From Pythium myriotylum (taxonomy: Eukaryota > Oomycota > Peronosporomycetes > Pythiales > Pythiaceae), in contig JALJCQ010000033.1 in NCBI GenBank assembly GCA_023091665.1, positions 310,001-374,000 on the forward strand: 64,000 nucleotides of DNA, in the 5' to 3' direction. Positions 22,663 through 32,544 of the stretch are shown piece by piece. Both the position numbers and the translations under genes were made by a program. A model generated the notes under the pieces. The model was not told the DNA's origin, did no database searches, and saw only the letters and a list, made by a program, of their open reading frames with translations. The stretch's first letter is position 1. Every line of letters begins with the position of its first letter.

Positions 22663-24426
22663 ATGGCGTCGAAGCCAGCGAAACCGAGCCTCAAGGATTT
22701 CTACGAGGGCCTCTACTTTTCGACCATCTACGCGAAGCACCATCGCATCGCATGCAATATTGGCTTTCATCCCGTAGGCGACAGCTCCACCTTCAGCGGA
22801 GAGAGCGAAGATCCTGAACTCGTAGCTATCCGCGAGGCTGCACGCCAATTCCACGAGGAGCACACACCCGCAGATGTATACAGCGTCCAGCTCTACCGTG
22901 AGCTCGTGACCATGGTGGCGCCGCGCTTGCTTTTCCCCCATGTGAAGGATCTCCACGAGAACCAGTTCTTCAGGTCCAGGCTGTCGATTCTCGACGTAGG
23001 CTGCGGCCCAGGTGGAGGTGTTTGCGCACTCAAGACTCTTTTTCCTTTTGCGGAGTATACAGGTGTAGATGTCTCGAGCCAGGCAATCGTGCGCAGCAAG
23101 ACAAACTGGATTGGCTTTGCGAAGCATGTTGGTGGCTTGCTTGACAAGAAAGTCCAACCAAAGTGGATCAACCAAAATTGCGAACGCATGCACAATATTC
23201 GTACAGAGTCTGTGGACATGGCCGTTGCAGTTCAGAGTCTTCAGGAAATCCAGGATTTACGGGCAGCTATTAGCGAACTTGAGCGTGTGGTCAAGCCTGG
23301 GGGTGTCCTTTACATCGCGGATTTTATTCCCCAGGATGACACCCGCGATCATATTTACCGCGAACTTCTGGAGCTCGTAGCTTTCGCTCCAGAGACGTGC
23401 ATGTGGGAGGTCGAGCAGGAGCGCTTGATTTCATTCAATGCCGCGATGGCTTGTAAGCTCAACTCAGACCGCATGCAACAGCTTCTACGGGTCCATATTC
23501 CTGCGGAATTCCGACCGGATCTTGAGACTCTTTTCTTTGTAGAGAACTCGACACTATACGAGCGGCTCCAAAACTGCGAGATGGGCTACCGGCTCGTGTG
23601 CCTACGCAAGAAAGGAGGGAACATCAACCCGTTCGTTTGTCCCAGCGGCAACGAAGCGGACGCTTTAGTCGACGAACAAGACTATGATCATGATGACGAA
23701 GACTGCGAAGATCACGGAGATGATGATGATGATGACGATAGCGAGCCCATCCAAGACGACGATTTGCCCAATTACTATGACTACAAGGAAATTTTTCCCC
23801 AACTTGAAGTTCTCAAGACCAACTACAACGTCATCTTAGAAGAGCTTCAAACTGTTCAGGCAGCGACGTCTTGGCCATTTTGGCCAGAGAAACACTATAC
23901 CGATGGTGGGAGCGAGTGGCGAGTGTTTCCTTTCTGCTACACATTCCCAGCCTACGATGCTTCCAAGACTACGTGGGTCGATCAAACATCGGAACTGTGC
24001 CCACGCACTGCTGCAATCTTGAAGAATCTTCCTGGTATTCGCACCGCGCTTTTCTCCAAACTGGGTCCCAATACGATCTTGGCTGCCCATCGCGGCTGGG
24101 CAGACCTCTCCAACCACATTCTACGCTGTCATATTGGGATAACCGTCCCTACTCTCGACAATGGCAAGCCATGCTGCGCGATGGTCGTTGGAGGCGAGGT
24201 GCATCACCACGAAGAGGGAGAGCTAATGGTATTCGATGACAGCAAGCTCCATTACGCGTTCAACCACAGCGCAGACAAGACCCGCTTTGTCCTTATTGTG
24301 GATTTGTACCGCCCTGATCACCTGCCACGGGGTCGCGCAACGGGCGGCCATACGGACGAGCTGGACGAGTTTATCAACACTTTCGGTCGCGAGGCGTTTA
24401 ATCAATCAAGCGATCCACAAGCGTGA
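22663..24426 (+). CDS. SAM-dependent methyltransferase fused to an aspartyl/asparaginyl beta-hydroxylase-type dioxygenase
   Basis: The intronless gene encodes 587 residues; the ATG at 22663 has a strong context (ccacc before it, G after). Residues about 90-240 form a class I methyltransferase: motif I LDVGCGPGGG (about 109-118), an acidic second strand (YTGVDVS) and the late strand GGVLYIADF. A highly acidic linker (about 336-366) follows. The C-terminal 215 residues match the Asp/Asn hydroxylase family: His476 in AAHRGWADLSNH, His530 in KLHYAFNH and Arg541 in TRFVLIV are the expected two iron ligands and the 2-oxoglutarate-binding Arg. In that family, residues of Asp, Asn or peptide substrates are hydroxylated. 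No signal peptide or membrane anchor is present, so a cytosolic or nuclear location is likely, unlike ER-resident AspH. Substrates are unknown. Confidence 0.87.
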   Translation: MASKPAKPSLKDFYEGLYFSTIYAKHHRIACNIGFHPVGDSSTFSGESEDPELVAIREAARQFHEEHTPADVYSVQLYRELVTMVAPRLLFPHVKDLHENQFFRSRLSILDVGCGPGGGVCALKTLFPFAEYTGVDVSSQAIVRSKTNWIGFAKHVGGLLDKKVQPKWINQNCERMHNIRTESVDMAVAVQSLQEIQDLRAAISELERVVKPGGVLYIADFIPQDDTRDHIYRELLELVAFAPETCMWEVEQERLISFNAAMACKLNSDRMQQLLRVHIPAEFRPDLETLFFVENSTLYERLQNCEMGYRLVCLRKKGGNINPFVCPSGNEADALVDEQDYDHDDEDCEDHGDDDDDDDSEPIQDDDLPNYYDYKEIFPQLEVLKTNYNVILEELQTVQAATSWPFWPEKHYTDGGSEWRVFPFCYTFPAYDASKTTWVDQTSELCPRTAAILKNLPGIRTALFSKLGPNTILAAHRGWADLSNHILRCHIGITVPTLDNGKPCCAMVVGGEVHHHEEGELMVFDDSKLHYAFNHSADKTRFVLIVDLYRPDHLPRGRATGGHTDELDEFINTFGREAFNQSSDPQA

Positions 24427-24632
24427 GGAAGAGAATAATCCACAGGCGTTCATAGTAGGTGAATCTTGTAGTTCTGATAGTCTTTGTGGAGGACGGGTTG
24501 TCGCCGTCTCACTGTCATTCTGAGCCTACGCACGTTTACATACCCTTAATCTTGATATTAAATAGACCTTTGTCGGGAGACGTAATTCAAAAGCGATAAA
24601 TAATCGATGATGCCCAGCGTAGAGTAGGTCTA

Positions 24633-25379
24633 CTACTTACATCCAGGTAAAGCAGTGATGTCGGCATTGACAATGGCAGTGATACCCAGATTCGCAAGAG
24701 CACCACGAATCAGACCACAAGGAAACACCAGAAATAGGAGAGCCATTTCTCGCGTGTGCTGGTCGTTAGATGAGGAGAAGCCAGAGAGCCAGCGAAAGTT
24801 AAAGTCTTGAACGACGAAAACACCCTGGAATCACCCACGTTAGTGAGCTACAAACATTCGATCCGGCGCGAACCATACGCGATGATTGGTTTGGAGCTTG
24901 TCGATCTGCTTCTTGAAAATTAAAATCCAGAAGTCTTTACACACAAACTTGATGACGTCGAGCGGCTCGGTCATGCGTGGACGGTCCTTGGCGGATCTAG
25001 CAGCGAGCCTCATCCAGTTGGGTGACCAACTCACGCGAAAGCATTCGGCAGATCATACGTACCGCTCGGCGAAACGATAACCCGTGTTAAATCCCATCGC
25101 CTCCAGCTTCATGGTGAGCTCCTCCTTCCGGTTTTTAGCGACCTCGGCATCTCCACTTTCGAGGGGGACGCCGTCGTCGCCGACGGCCACCCCTGACTGC
25201 GGATATCTCGCCAACTGCCGCATGTGTGAGCGCGTCTATGTCAGAAAGCACACGATTTGATGGTGGCAAGCCATGCGTCGCACCATCGAGCGCATCATCT
25301 CGCCGTAGAGCTGCTGGAAGCAGCACTCCGCGACCTCCTTCATGGTTGCGACTTGGATCCCCACGTTCTTCGCTCTCAT
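24633..25379 (-). CDS. TRAPPC6: TRAPP complex subunit TRAPPC6 / Trs33
   Basis: TRAPPC6 is a small core subunit of the TRAPP tethering/Rab-exchange complexes of the early secretory pathway. Four exons join in frame: 25379-25254, 25196-25063, 24996-24879 and 24824-24633 (189 residues, introns 54-66 bp). The assembled sequence follows the family throughout: LEAMGFNTGYRFAER, then LDVIKFVCKDFWILIFKKQ, then IDKLQTNHRGVFVVQDFNF, then FPCGLIRGALANLGI and a short tail ending in Cys-Lys. A second ATG at 25343 begins nearer the usual N-terminus of the family (KEVAECCFQQLYGEMM) and may be the true start. A stretch of about 20 residues encoded by exon 2 (GVAVGDDGVPLESGD) is an extra loop compared with animal proteins. 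Without splicing, only fragments are open, so the gene is easily missed. Confidence 0.9.
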
Positions 25380-25599
25380 CAAGAGCCAAAACCCGTTAAG
25401 GATCTTTTTATTGGCTGAAAATCATACAATAATTTGATTTTGGTCAATGAAACGCATTGAGTTGCTAAACCGAGGGGATGTCACAATTCGAGTTGGAGCT
25501 CTTCCCGGATCACAATCAAACACACTCATACGCATTCAAGCACTTCTTCCTGTGTACTTCCCCAGAGCGGAGCTTTCTCTCATCAACCCAACACCTAGC

Positions 25600-26382
25600 A
25601 TGGCGACCGAGCCAATGGAGAACGAGAGCATGCTCGGCGTTCTCATCGTGCTCTTTCTCGTGGTCGTCAGCACGATCTATGTCTTCTCACAGCAGCAGCA
25701 GCAACGCATCCAGACACAAGGGAACCCCCAAGGCGGCGGTCAGGGTTTCGTTGGTGGGGCAGCTACAGCGGTACACCAATCAGCCAGCGCCATATCGACA
25801 ACGAACCTGACGGAGAAACAATTACGGTTGCATCGCTCATTGCCGTCGCGCCACGGGGCGCGTGCCATCACGATTTGCGCTGATGCGATTGTCAAGAACA
25901 AGACGGACGAGTCCGCAATTGGCTGGGCGAACGAAGATACTCCAAGCGTACTGGCTGACTTGCTTCAGATCTCCGATGTTTACGTGCTCTGTAAAATTGA
26001 CAGTGATGACCAGCAAGTGCGCGCGCGCATCCAGCAATTCCTGACCTCATGGGTTGCTGCCTCGACGTTGTCAAAACCTCTCAAGCCACACAAAATTTTA
26101 TTTTGCAACACCTCAGTTGGCAAGGTGGCTTTCGTCCGCCAGATAGAACCCCAAGTACACGTTGAAGGTAAGAGTGGCGGATGAGATACGCTAGATTTAA
26201 TGATTTGCACTTACGGATGATACTCTTTTGCTATAGTTGACTTATCAGTCGTACGAGATCTCGAGAAACATGTTCCTCGAATCGTTCACATTGTTCCTAG
26301 CCTCGACAAAAAACCAGACCCTGGAATGCATCACGTCACCGATAGCTTCGCTACGTACTTTGACTTGCTCAGCGCCGTCTAA
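25600..26382 (+). CDS. PEX22: PEX22-like peroxisome biogenesis protein
   Basis: PEX22 anchors the ubiquitin-conjugating enzyme PEX4 on the peroxisome so that the import receptor PEX5 can be recycled. Exons are 25600-26167 and 26237-26382 (237 residues). A single N-terminal hydrophobic segment (about residues 11-29, MLGVLIVLFLVVVSTIYVF) fits the membrane anchor, followed by a Gln-rich linker. The C-terminal half resembles plant PEX22, most clearly in HKILFCNTSVGKVAFVRQIE followed by PQVHVEVDLSV. The frame is open upstream of 25600 but the ATG there precedes the anchor directly, as expected. It is divergent from TRAPPC6 and convergent with the BBS10-like gene (77 bp between stops). PEX22 is poorly conserved outside plants and fungi, so orthology rests on this motif and the topology. 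Confidence 0.75.
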
Positions 26383-26459
26383 AGAGTTCAAAAATTTTCA
26401 TTGACTTCACTCGCTGACGTTCAATCGTTAATATCCCCCTCTGGTTTGCCATGTACACT

Positions 26460-28460
26460 CTAACGCGTTTCTTGACTAAAGTTCTGCTTCACGAATACGA
26501 CTGCATCAATCTTCAAAAGCATTTCCGCTGTTTGGAGAGCAGCTCGAATAACGGTATTGAAGCGCTCCCACGGATGTATGATGCCCGCACAAAGTGGGTC
26601 TCGAAAGATTGTTGTAGGAGTGCAGACCCTACGGAAAATCAATGTAGATAAAAAGCAGCTCCAGCAGCCATCGTGATCGTGTGTGACCTTACCCCCCAAG
26701 TTTTGTGGAGATGACGTGATCAGACTCCATAATGTATCCACCAAAGGTGTTATCGCCCAAACGGCTCATCGACTGGAGCAAGAGACGTCTACTAGCTTCC
26801 ATGGAGCGAGTTTGCTCATTAAAACCGTTCCCTTTCGTGAGATTCGCGTGAAGCTGGGCCACGCTCTCGATAAGGGCTGTCGACAGCGCTTGCTTTACGA
26901 CTCGCCCACGTATATCTGACGATCCTTCTTGTTCATCCCGACGCTCCTCACTGAGGAGCCATCGCGCGAGAGACATTTCTGTCGAGCCACCACCTCGACA
27001 CATCCTTAAGCACGGGTGACCGTGATGATCGGCAAAGAGGCACCTCATCACACGGAGACTCTTGAGTACTGCATTGTAGTACTGCTTGTAGACACCCTTG
27101 CTTGATGCGTAAATCAACAGCTGCGGAACAACAACGGCATGATTGATTGCTCGTTTGTTTTTGATGCCCATCAGATGTAGGGAGGGCTTCAGGGTATGCC
27201 GCAACACGGAGATTTTCTCACATACACCGACACGCGCGTCGTCAATGATGGCATCCAAGACACCTGTGAGGGGAACGATTCCAGCGATACTGCACAGTGC
27301 GTCCACATCTTCGCTTTCCGCATACTGGACGCATGCGATACCAAGGCGATTACATGCTGCTGCAATGTACTCTTCAACCTTGTCGGTTGATATCACTAGT
27401 TTCACATTGTACATCGATCGCAAGAAAACCAAGAACTCCTCAACCCGTGAGTGAAGAATCCCCATAGCGCAAGCGCAGCTTTTGTGGTCCGCTGCTTCGA
27501 AGAATATCTCGTTTGCGCCTTTGAATAGATCCATCGTGCCTGACACACACACGAACGATACATGCAAGGAGGTGTTAAGAAGACTAGGCAATTGGCACGG
27601 AATAAGTGACTTTCCAAGAACAAAGTCGTTGGACGAGACGACGCGCGAATCCTTGAGAGAGCCATGCTGACCGTAGATGATAGCGCGAGGTGCTTGCTGC
27701 AAGTACATCTGCAGGTGGTCCGATACCGTCTTAAACATGGACTGAGAACAACTCAACTGACGAGTTGAGAAAACCCACTGCATGACGAGACACACGATGC
27801 TTCGCTGGACTTGACGTCCCAACATTCCAGTTAGGGAGGTCGTAAGGATCTGTTCGACACGGCTGAGGACCTGTGCAAAGCTCTCGAGTTAGGCGAGAAC
27901 TGGAAGTGTGTCGAGTCCTCAAGAATACCCACCGACTCTGGCTGTAAAGATGGCTTTTCTGTTGTTTCGCCGATCGGATGGGGCTCTTCGATTATGCCAA
28001 AATGTTGTATACTGGGTGATGTTTGTATTGCGTCCCATTGTTGTCGCAAGTTCGCCAATGCACGCGCTATCGCCGCTCTCTCCGATGGACCAGCTCTCCC
28101 TCCAGCTTCTTTCTTCACAATAAAATTCAGCATACCATGAAGCAGAATAACAAACTGGGTCGTTCCATCGCCCAGTTCTCTGTAGACGCCTTCTGCAGCA
28201 TTTAGAATGACCCGCTCAAACGCAGAAGATGCTGAGCGGGGGCAGTCTGCAGCGGTGCTCTGCTCTCTCCTGGCCCGAAGGATGGCGTGGCCGTCAGCCG
28301 TGATGAAAGGAGCATCCGGTGGAGAGAAGACCAGCACCTCGTCTCCCACGGGGCCGTAGCTGCTGGCCACGAGTGTACGCAAAAATTCAATCGCTCGGAG
28401 CAACCCATCCATATCTCTTCCAGAGCGCAGTCGAACAGGATTCCATCCGTATCTCTTCAT
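26460..28460 (-). CDS. BBS10-like group II chaperonin-related protein
   Basis: BBS6, BBS10 and BBS12 are divergent relatives of CCT chaperonin subunits that help assemble the BBSome needed for cilia. Three exons join in frame: 28460-27933, 27870-26693 and 26628-26460 (624 residues). Chaperonin features seen are SSYGPVGDEVLVF near the N-terminus, GDGTTQFVILLHGML (the nucleotide-loop region), an apical-domain-like stretch with VKLVISTDKVEEY, and the C-terminal PWERFNTVIRAALQTAEMLL with LKIDAVVFV. The order YNVKLVISTDK ... GIVPLTG is closest to BBS10. The GDGT motif is kept, so nucleotide binding is possible. A later ATG (28412, MDGLLRAIEFL) may be the start. The presence of a dynein heavy chain in the same window agrees with a flagellated life stage. 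BBS12 or a generic CCT-like protein is the alternative. Confidence 0.72.
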
Positions 28461-28586
28461 GGAAAGATACGCACCTGCTGGACACGTCACGCTACCGTAA
28501 TGCACATAGTTGATTGTACACTCTTGTTTGGTGAGAGATGAACCCAGAGTGTCTTGGTTTTTGTGGGTGGGAGAGATATGTACATT

Positions 28587-28593
28587 TCATTCC
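28587..28593 (+). promoter_or_regulatory. Putative oomycete initiator (TCATTCC)
   Basis: TCATTCC matches the core initiator described for oomycete promoters (YCAYTYY). It lies 87-93 bp before the ATG of the first 2H phosphoesterase, a typical distance, within the divergent promoter shared with the BBS10-like gene. Confidence 0.35.
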
Positions 28594-28679
28594 AAAAGTC
28601 TGTCGCTGGATGGGTTGATGTTGGCGCACCATTGACACGGAACCCCACAATTGATTTTTCCAGGTCAACCGCAAGTGAA

Positions 28680-29650
28680 ATGCACCGCGCAATGGGTTCT
28701 ACGAGAGGCGGAAGAGGAGGACGAAGCGGCCGTGGTCGTGGGATGACTGCTGGTGCTGCTCGGCGTGCTGAACGTACACCACAGCAGCAACGGCCCAACT
28801 TCTTCGTGGGTTTCCGCATCGCTGACCAGGACCTTGTCGAGAACATGGCTATCCAGCAGCGCCGTATCGCGACCGAGTTCCCCGATCTTGAGCGATGCCT
28901 TATCGACTTGCGCACACTTCACGTGACACTGTGCCAACTGCACTTGGTTGACGAGGATGGTACGGAGGCAGCTCTCTTTGACTCAATAGTGTCGACTAAT
29001 CGAAATTCTGGAGCAGAGGTTCAAGAAGCGGTGGAGATCGTGAACAGAGTTGTCAACGAGGTTGGATTACCGCTGTTTGCGGAGGACCTCCCAACATTTG
29101 ACTTCCGTGGATTCGGATTCTTCGGCGACAACTTCGTGTTGTACTGCCCTCTTGACACGACGACTGACTATGCAAGACGGTAAGCCAATTCCCTGAATGA
29201 TGATTAGAGCCCTCGCTCCTGACGTTGGGGTTGGTGAAGGTTCGAATTACTGGCTGAGGCGATGTTCAATGCATTTGTAGCGGTTGGCCTTGCTGTCCGT
29301 GGCTTTCGAAAGCCCTTTACCCCGCACCTAACTATCTGGAAGACAACCAAGTTCATCAAGTATATCAAGGAACTGAACAAGCAGCGACCTCGTAATGACA
29401 GCATCACGGATGCACTCGCCAAATTCCTCCGAGACTCGGAGCCCGGGTGCATGACAGCGTACTACGGCTCCGAGCGACCGACGACGATCTCTCTACTCAG
29501 CATGCGGGAGAAAGAATCTGATGGTATTGATCCTCTCATTTGGAGTTTAAAAGGGGTCATCCCGGCTTGCTGACATTTTGTGTTCCAGGTTTCTACAGAG
29601 AGCGCGCAAGCGTCAGCTTGTCTACTGGCGAAGATGAACTCAAACCATAA
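28680..29650 (+). CDS. 2H phosphoesterase (AKAP7-like), tandem copy A
   Basis: 2H (LigT/AKAP7-type) enzymes use two His-x-Thr/Ser motifs to cleave cyclic or 2',5'-linked phosphodiester bonds in RNA or nucleotides. Exons are 28680-29179, 29240-29523 and 29589-29650 (281 residues). The N-terminus is rich in Arg-Gly repeats, which often bind RNA. The fold begins at PNFFVGFRIADQDL. Motif 1 is LHVTLCQLHL (His81) and motif 2 is PHLTIWK (His196). Both are intact, so activity is plausible. The sequence between them (FDFRGFGFFGDNFVLYCPL) matches AKAP7-like proteins. The RII-binding helix of animal AKAP7 is not obvious. The next gene is a paralogue in the same orientation. The frame is open further upstream, but the ATG at 28680 follows the initiator-like site at a suitable distance. 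Confidence 0.85.
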
Positions 29651-29772
29651 CGCTGAGGGTTACTCGTGCTGAGAGGAAATATGGACACCATAAACCAAAT
29701 TTGAACTTTGCCCCTTCGATTCCAAACATTTGGTATATCCGTCCTTCAAGATTGTGCGTATATCTCAATCAG

Positions 29773-30779
29773 ATGGAACCAACCAAACCATGGAGGCCGC
29801 GATGGAGGGCAGAGAATGAAGAGAAGGATGCGGATCGCAAGAATGGGCGCGGCTGGCGCGCTGCATCTACACGAGGAGGACGCACAGCTTCTGAACGGCA
29901 TCGGCGCCGCGAAAGGCGCCGTCCAAATTATTTTGTCGGCTTCCGCATCGTAAACCAAAGCATTATTTCAGCAATCAGGCAATTACAACAGCGCATACTT
30001 GAGTCTCACCCTGAGCTGGACCGCTGTATGGTGGATCCGCGAACGCTACACGTAACGCTGTGCGTGTTGCACTTGCAAGACGAGCATGGTGTGACTTGTC
30101 CGTCTGCTTGGTATATTGCATTCACTCATCCACTGATTCGATGTGTAAAAAGAGATCGAGGAAGCCAAACGCATCATTGAAACTACAGTTGGAGCCGGTG
30201 GATATTTCTTTGCTGGTGAAGGTTCCCCGTTCGATTTCGACTTTCGCGGTGTCGAGTTCTTTGGAAGCAATACCGTCCTCTACACTCCGATGGTCAATTC
30301 GTCGCCGAACGCTATGAGGTATGTGTGTGCATTTTGGTGCCTTGCCTTCCTGATTGAACTCTAATTACGGTCGGATTTCGTGTTTACAGGCTGGGGGATC
30401 TTGCGGAGACATTGCACAACGCCTTTGACGTTGCTGGGTTTTCCACTGAGACTTTCCGAAAGCCGTACACACCACACCTGACAATCTGGAAAGCATCGAG
30501 AGACTGGGAGTATATTAACGATCTCAACAAGTATCGCCCACGAGACCTCCCAATCCAGGATGCTCTCGCAGCCTTCCTGTTCAACTCCGAGACAGAGCTT
30601 TCATTGGCATCCTTCGGAAGAGAGACCTTGTCAATAATCGAGCTTCTGAGTATGAGAGAAAAAGAGGCGGATGGTAACGAGGTCCACTCCAAACCCGAGG
30701 TCGCTCGGAAAATCTGTCTGAGTGTTTGACTTACGTAGGCTATTACAAGATCATCTCAAGCACGAGTCTGGTCGGCTAA
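29773..30779 (+). CDS. 2H phosphoesterase (AKAP7-like), tandem copy B
   Basis: This is a paralogue of the preceding gene, 122 bp downstream. Exons are 29773-30088, 30153-30318, 30390-30673 and 30739-30779 (268 residues). The HxT motifs are LHVTLCVLHL (His93) and PHLTIWK (His190). The exon carrying motif 2 has exactly the same length in both genes (284 nt), and the flanking intron phases agree, which shows tandem duplication. Copy B has one additional intron after motif 1. The N-terminus is again Arg-rich (about residues 5-55) but with fewer Arg-Gly repeats and more Glu/Lys. Both copies keep all four key His/Thr residues, so neither is a pseudogene. The short ATG-proximal region and terminal exons have diverged most. 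Confidence 0.85.
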
Positions 30780-31418
30780 ATGCAGACTAGGTCCAACTCC
30801 TCACCACGGCTTGAGGAACACTAGGTGCTGCCATCATCACCATACTACACGCTCGACGGGCAAATACATACTACTGGATCTCTGATGCTGTGTGGACTAT
30901 TTCTTGTGCCTGGTGCGTTTATCATCAAGTGTCTGGGCCAATGGATGAAGTCACGGATTCGACGGAAGTCACGTTGCCTTTGGACCCCATGAACCCATCT
31001 GGACTTGTTGAACCTCTTGGCAATTGGTTGAAACACACCGCTTTACGCAAAAACGATCCAATGAAAAAGTTCTCAAAGCCGCAGATGGTGGACGTGAGGG
31101 CCCTGTATTCAGTGTCGAAGAGGTTCGGTGTTGGGTGATCCGTCCGCAGTTGACTGTGAAGTGAAGCAAGCGCTGAGCAGAGTGAAAGAGAGACAGGAGC
31201 CCCAAGGTAAGAACTGGCTGCGCGATTGGGGCGGAGGAGCGCAGCGCTGCGGCGTCACGAGGAGGTGGGACCGGTTCAGCGTCGCGGCTCTTTGCCGCTG
31301 CGGATGAATGGATGTTCCTCTTCTCTTCCGAATCCTTTTCGGTTGGTTTGTTTCAACAGATCAAGCCAACTGAATCCCTCTTCTGTTGCAGACCTCCCCC
31401 GACGCAAACACATTCAAG
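30780..31418. other. Intergenic region with a probable 5' UTR intron
   Basis: No coding domain is seen here on either strand. A good donor (CCAAG/GTAAGA at 31207) and an acceptor after a pyrimidine-rich run (TCTTCTGTTGCAG ending at 31391) suggest a 185-bp intron in the 5' UTR of the following gene. Its second UTR exon would run only 27 nt to the ATG at 31419. Confidence 0.45.
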
Positions 31419-32136
31419 ATGGCAACGGTCGACAAGGGCGCGGACAAGGATCTTGACAACCTCATTTTCAATGAGAAGAAGGAGCAGCAGCAGGAGCAGC
31501 CGCCAGCAGCGCCTGTGGACGCGCGCAGCTCGTCAATCGATGAGGGCGAGCAACCAACTGGCCCCCACAACGACGATGACGTTAACAGCGGTCGCAAGTC
31601 GTTCAAATTTGATCGTGCTTCTGTCGTGAACGCGCTGCCGGTTGATAAGCTGAAGAACGGTGCCAGCACTGCCTCAAAGTATAAACTGCTGGACGATTCA
31701 AGCGACCTGGTAAACAAATCTAACTCGCGTTATGCTATGTGAAGGGTGCTTGGGCAGGGTTTCTCCCTCGTGAAGGAGAAGACTTCAGCTGCCTATGAGA
31801 CTGCGAAGTCGTCGAAGGCAGGCACTGCGATTGCCAGTGGTCTGAACCAGGCAGCAGCCGCCGGGTCGGAGCAGATCAGCAAAGTCAAGGAGACCGAGGC
31901 ATACAAAAAGGCAGCTTCCACGGCCAGTGTAGCTGTCGAGAAGACGACGTCGGCGGCGTCGATTGCGGCTGAGAAGGTGTGTGTCTGCTCATTTGAATGC
32001 ATTTCTTCGAGTTTCTAATGGTCTTTCGCAGGCAAAAGCGACCGCTAGCGTTGGACTTGAAAAGGCCAAGTCAGGTGCTGCGAGTGGCATTGAGACCATC
32101 AAGTCGAGGGTCGGATCGACCGAAAAGAAGGACTAG
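31419..32136 (+). CDS. Ala/Lys-rich amphipathic helical protein
   Basis: I do not recognise this gene. Exons are 31419-31709, 31758-31976 and 32032-32136 (204 residues, introns 48 and 55 bp). The N-terminal half is acidic and disordered with a Gln/Pro run. The C-terminal 110 residues are made almost only of Ala, Ser, Lys, Glu, Thr and Val in an 11-residue-like amphipathic pattern (for example KVKETEAYKKAASTASVAVE and ASVGLEKAKSGAASGIETIK). Such sequences are seen in LEA-type, perilipin-like and synuclein-like proteins that fold on membranes or lipid droplets. No catalytic residues, signal peptide or membrane segment are present. The evidence for a real gene is the clean splicing in frame and the strong codon-level composition. 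Function is unknown. Confidence 0.7.
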
Positions 32137-32544
32137 AGTGGCGTTTTCTTCGTCTAGATCTTCCCGATAGTCCTCGCCTCCCATGCTAGCATACTTTTTG
32201 CATGTCGTTTATTTCCCTGCCCCCCCCCCCCCCTTCTTATCTTCGGTTGTGCGTAGCGATAGTGAGTGAGAGAGATAAAACAATAGCCACGACGCACGAC
32301 GAGTTTCTGTTGCAGCACGGAATGGGCCATGGCCCGCAACATGGCTACATGCCTTACGTGGGCGCCACGCAGTCATCTCGTTGGCCTGGTTTCGTTCGCG
32401 CCTCTTCTCCGCCTCCAGTATGTCACTTTTTCCAATGTCACAAAAGTGGGGATACTCTCTTCTGGCCGTTTGGAGGAGGGACGCTCGCGTGTCTTTTGTG
32501 CAGAAGGAGGGGAATAACCTCATTGTCTAACCCCAAAAAACCTA
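32137..32544. other. Intergenic region with a 14-nt C tract
   Basis: The gap between the Ala/Lys-rich gene and the histone demethylase contains a homopolymer of 14 C at 32220-32233 followed by a pyrimidine run. Reading frames crossing it lack any domain. The tract is a likely site of length variation or sequencing error. I see no gene. Confidence 0.5.

Noticed and set aside
23670..23760. Acidic tract in the methyltransferase-hydroxylase as a possible frameshift or repeat artefact
   Set aside because: The frame stays open on both sides with good domains, and Asp/Glu linkers are common in this genome segment.
29240..29260. GGTTCGAATT, like a tRNA B box
   Set aside because: It lies exactly at an exon start of the first 2H gene, and no cloverleaf arms or A box are found around it.
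30890..31138. 82-codon plus-strand frame before the Ala/Lys-rich gene
   Set aside because: It has no domain, and the likely 5' UTR intron just downstream explains the region better.
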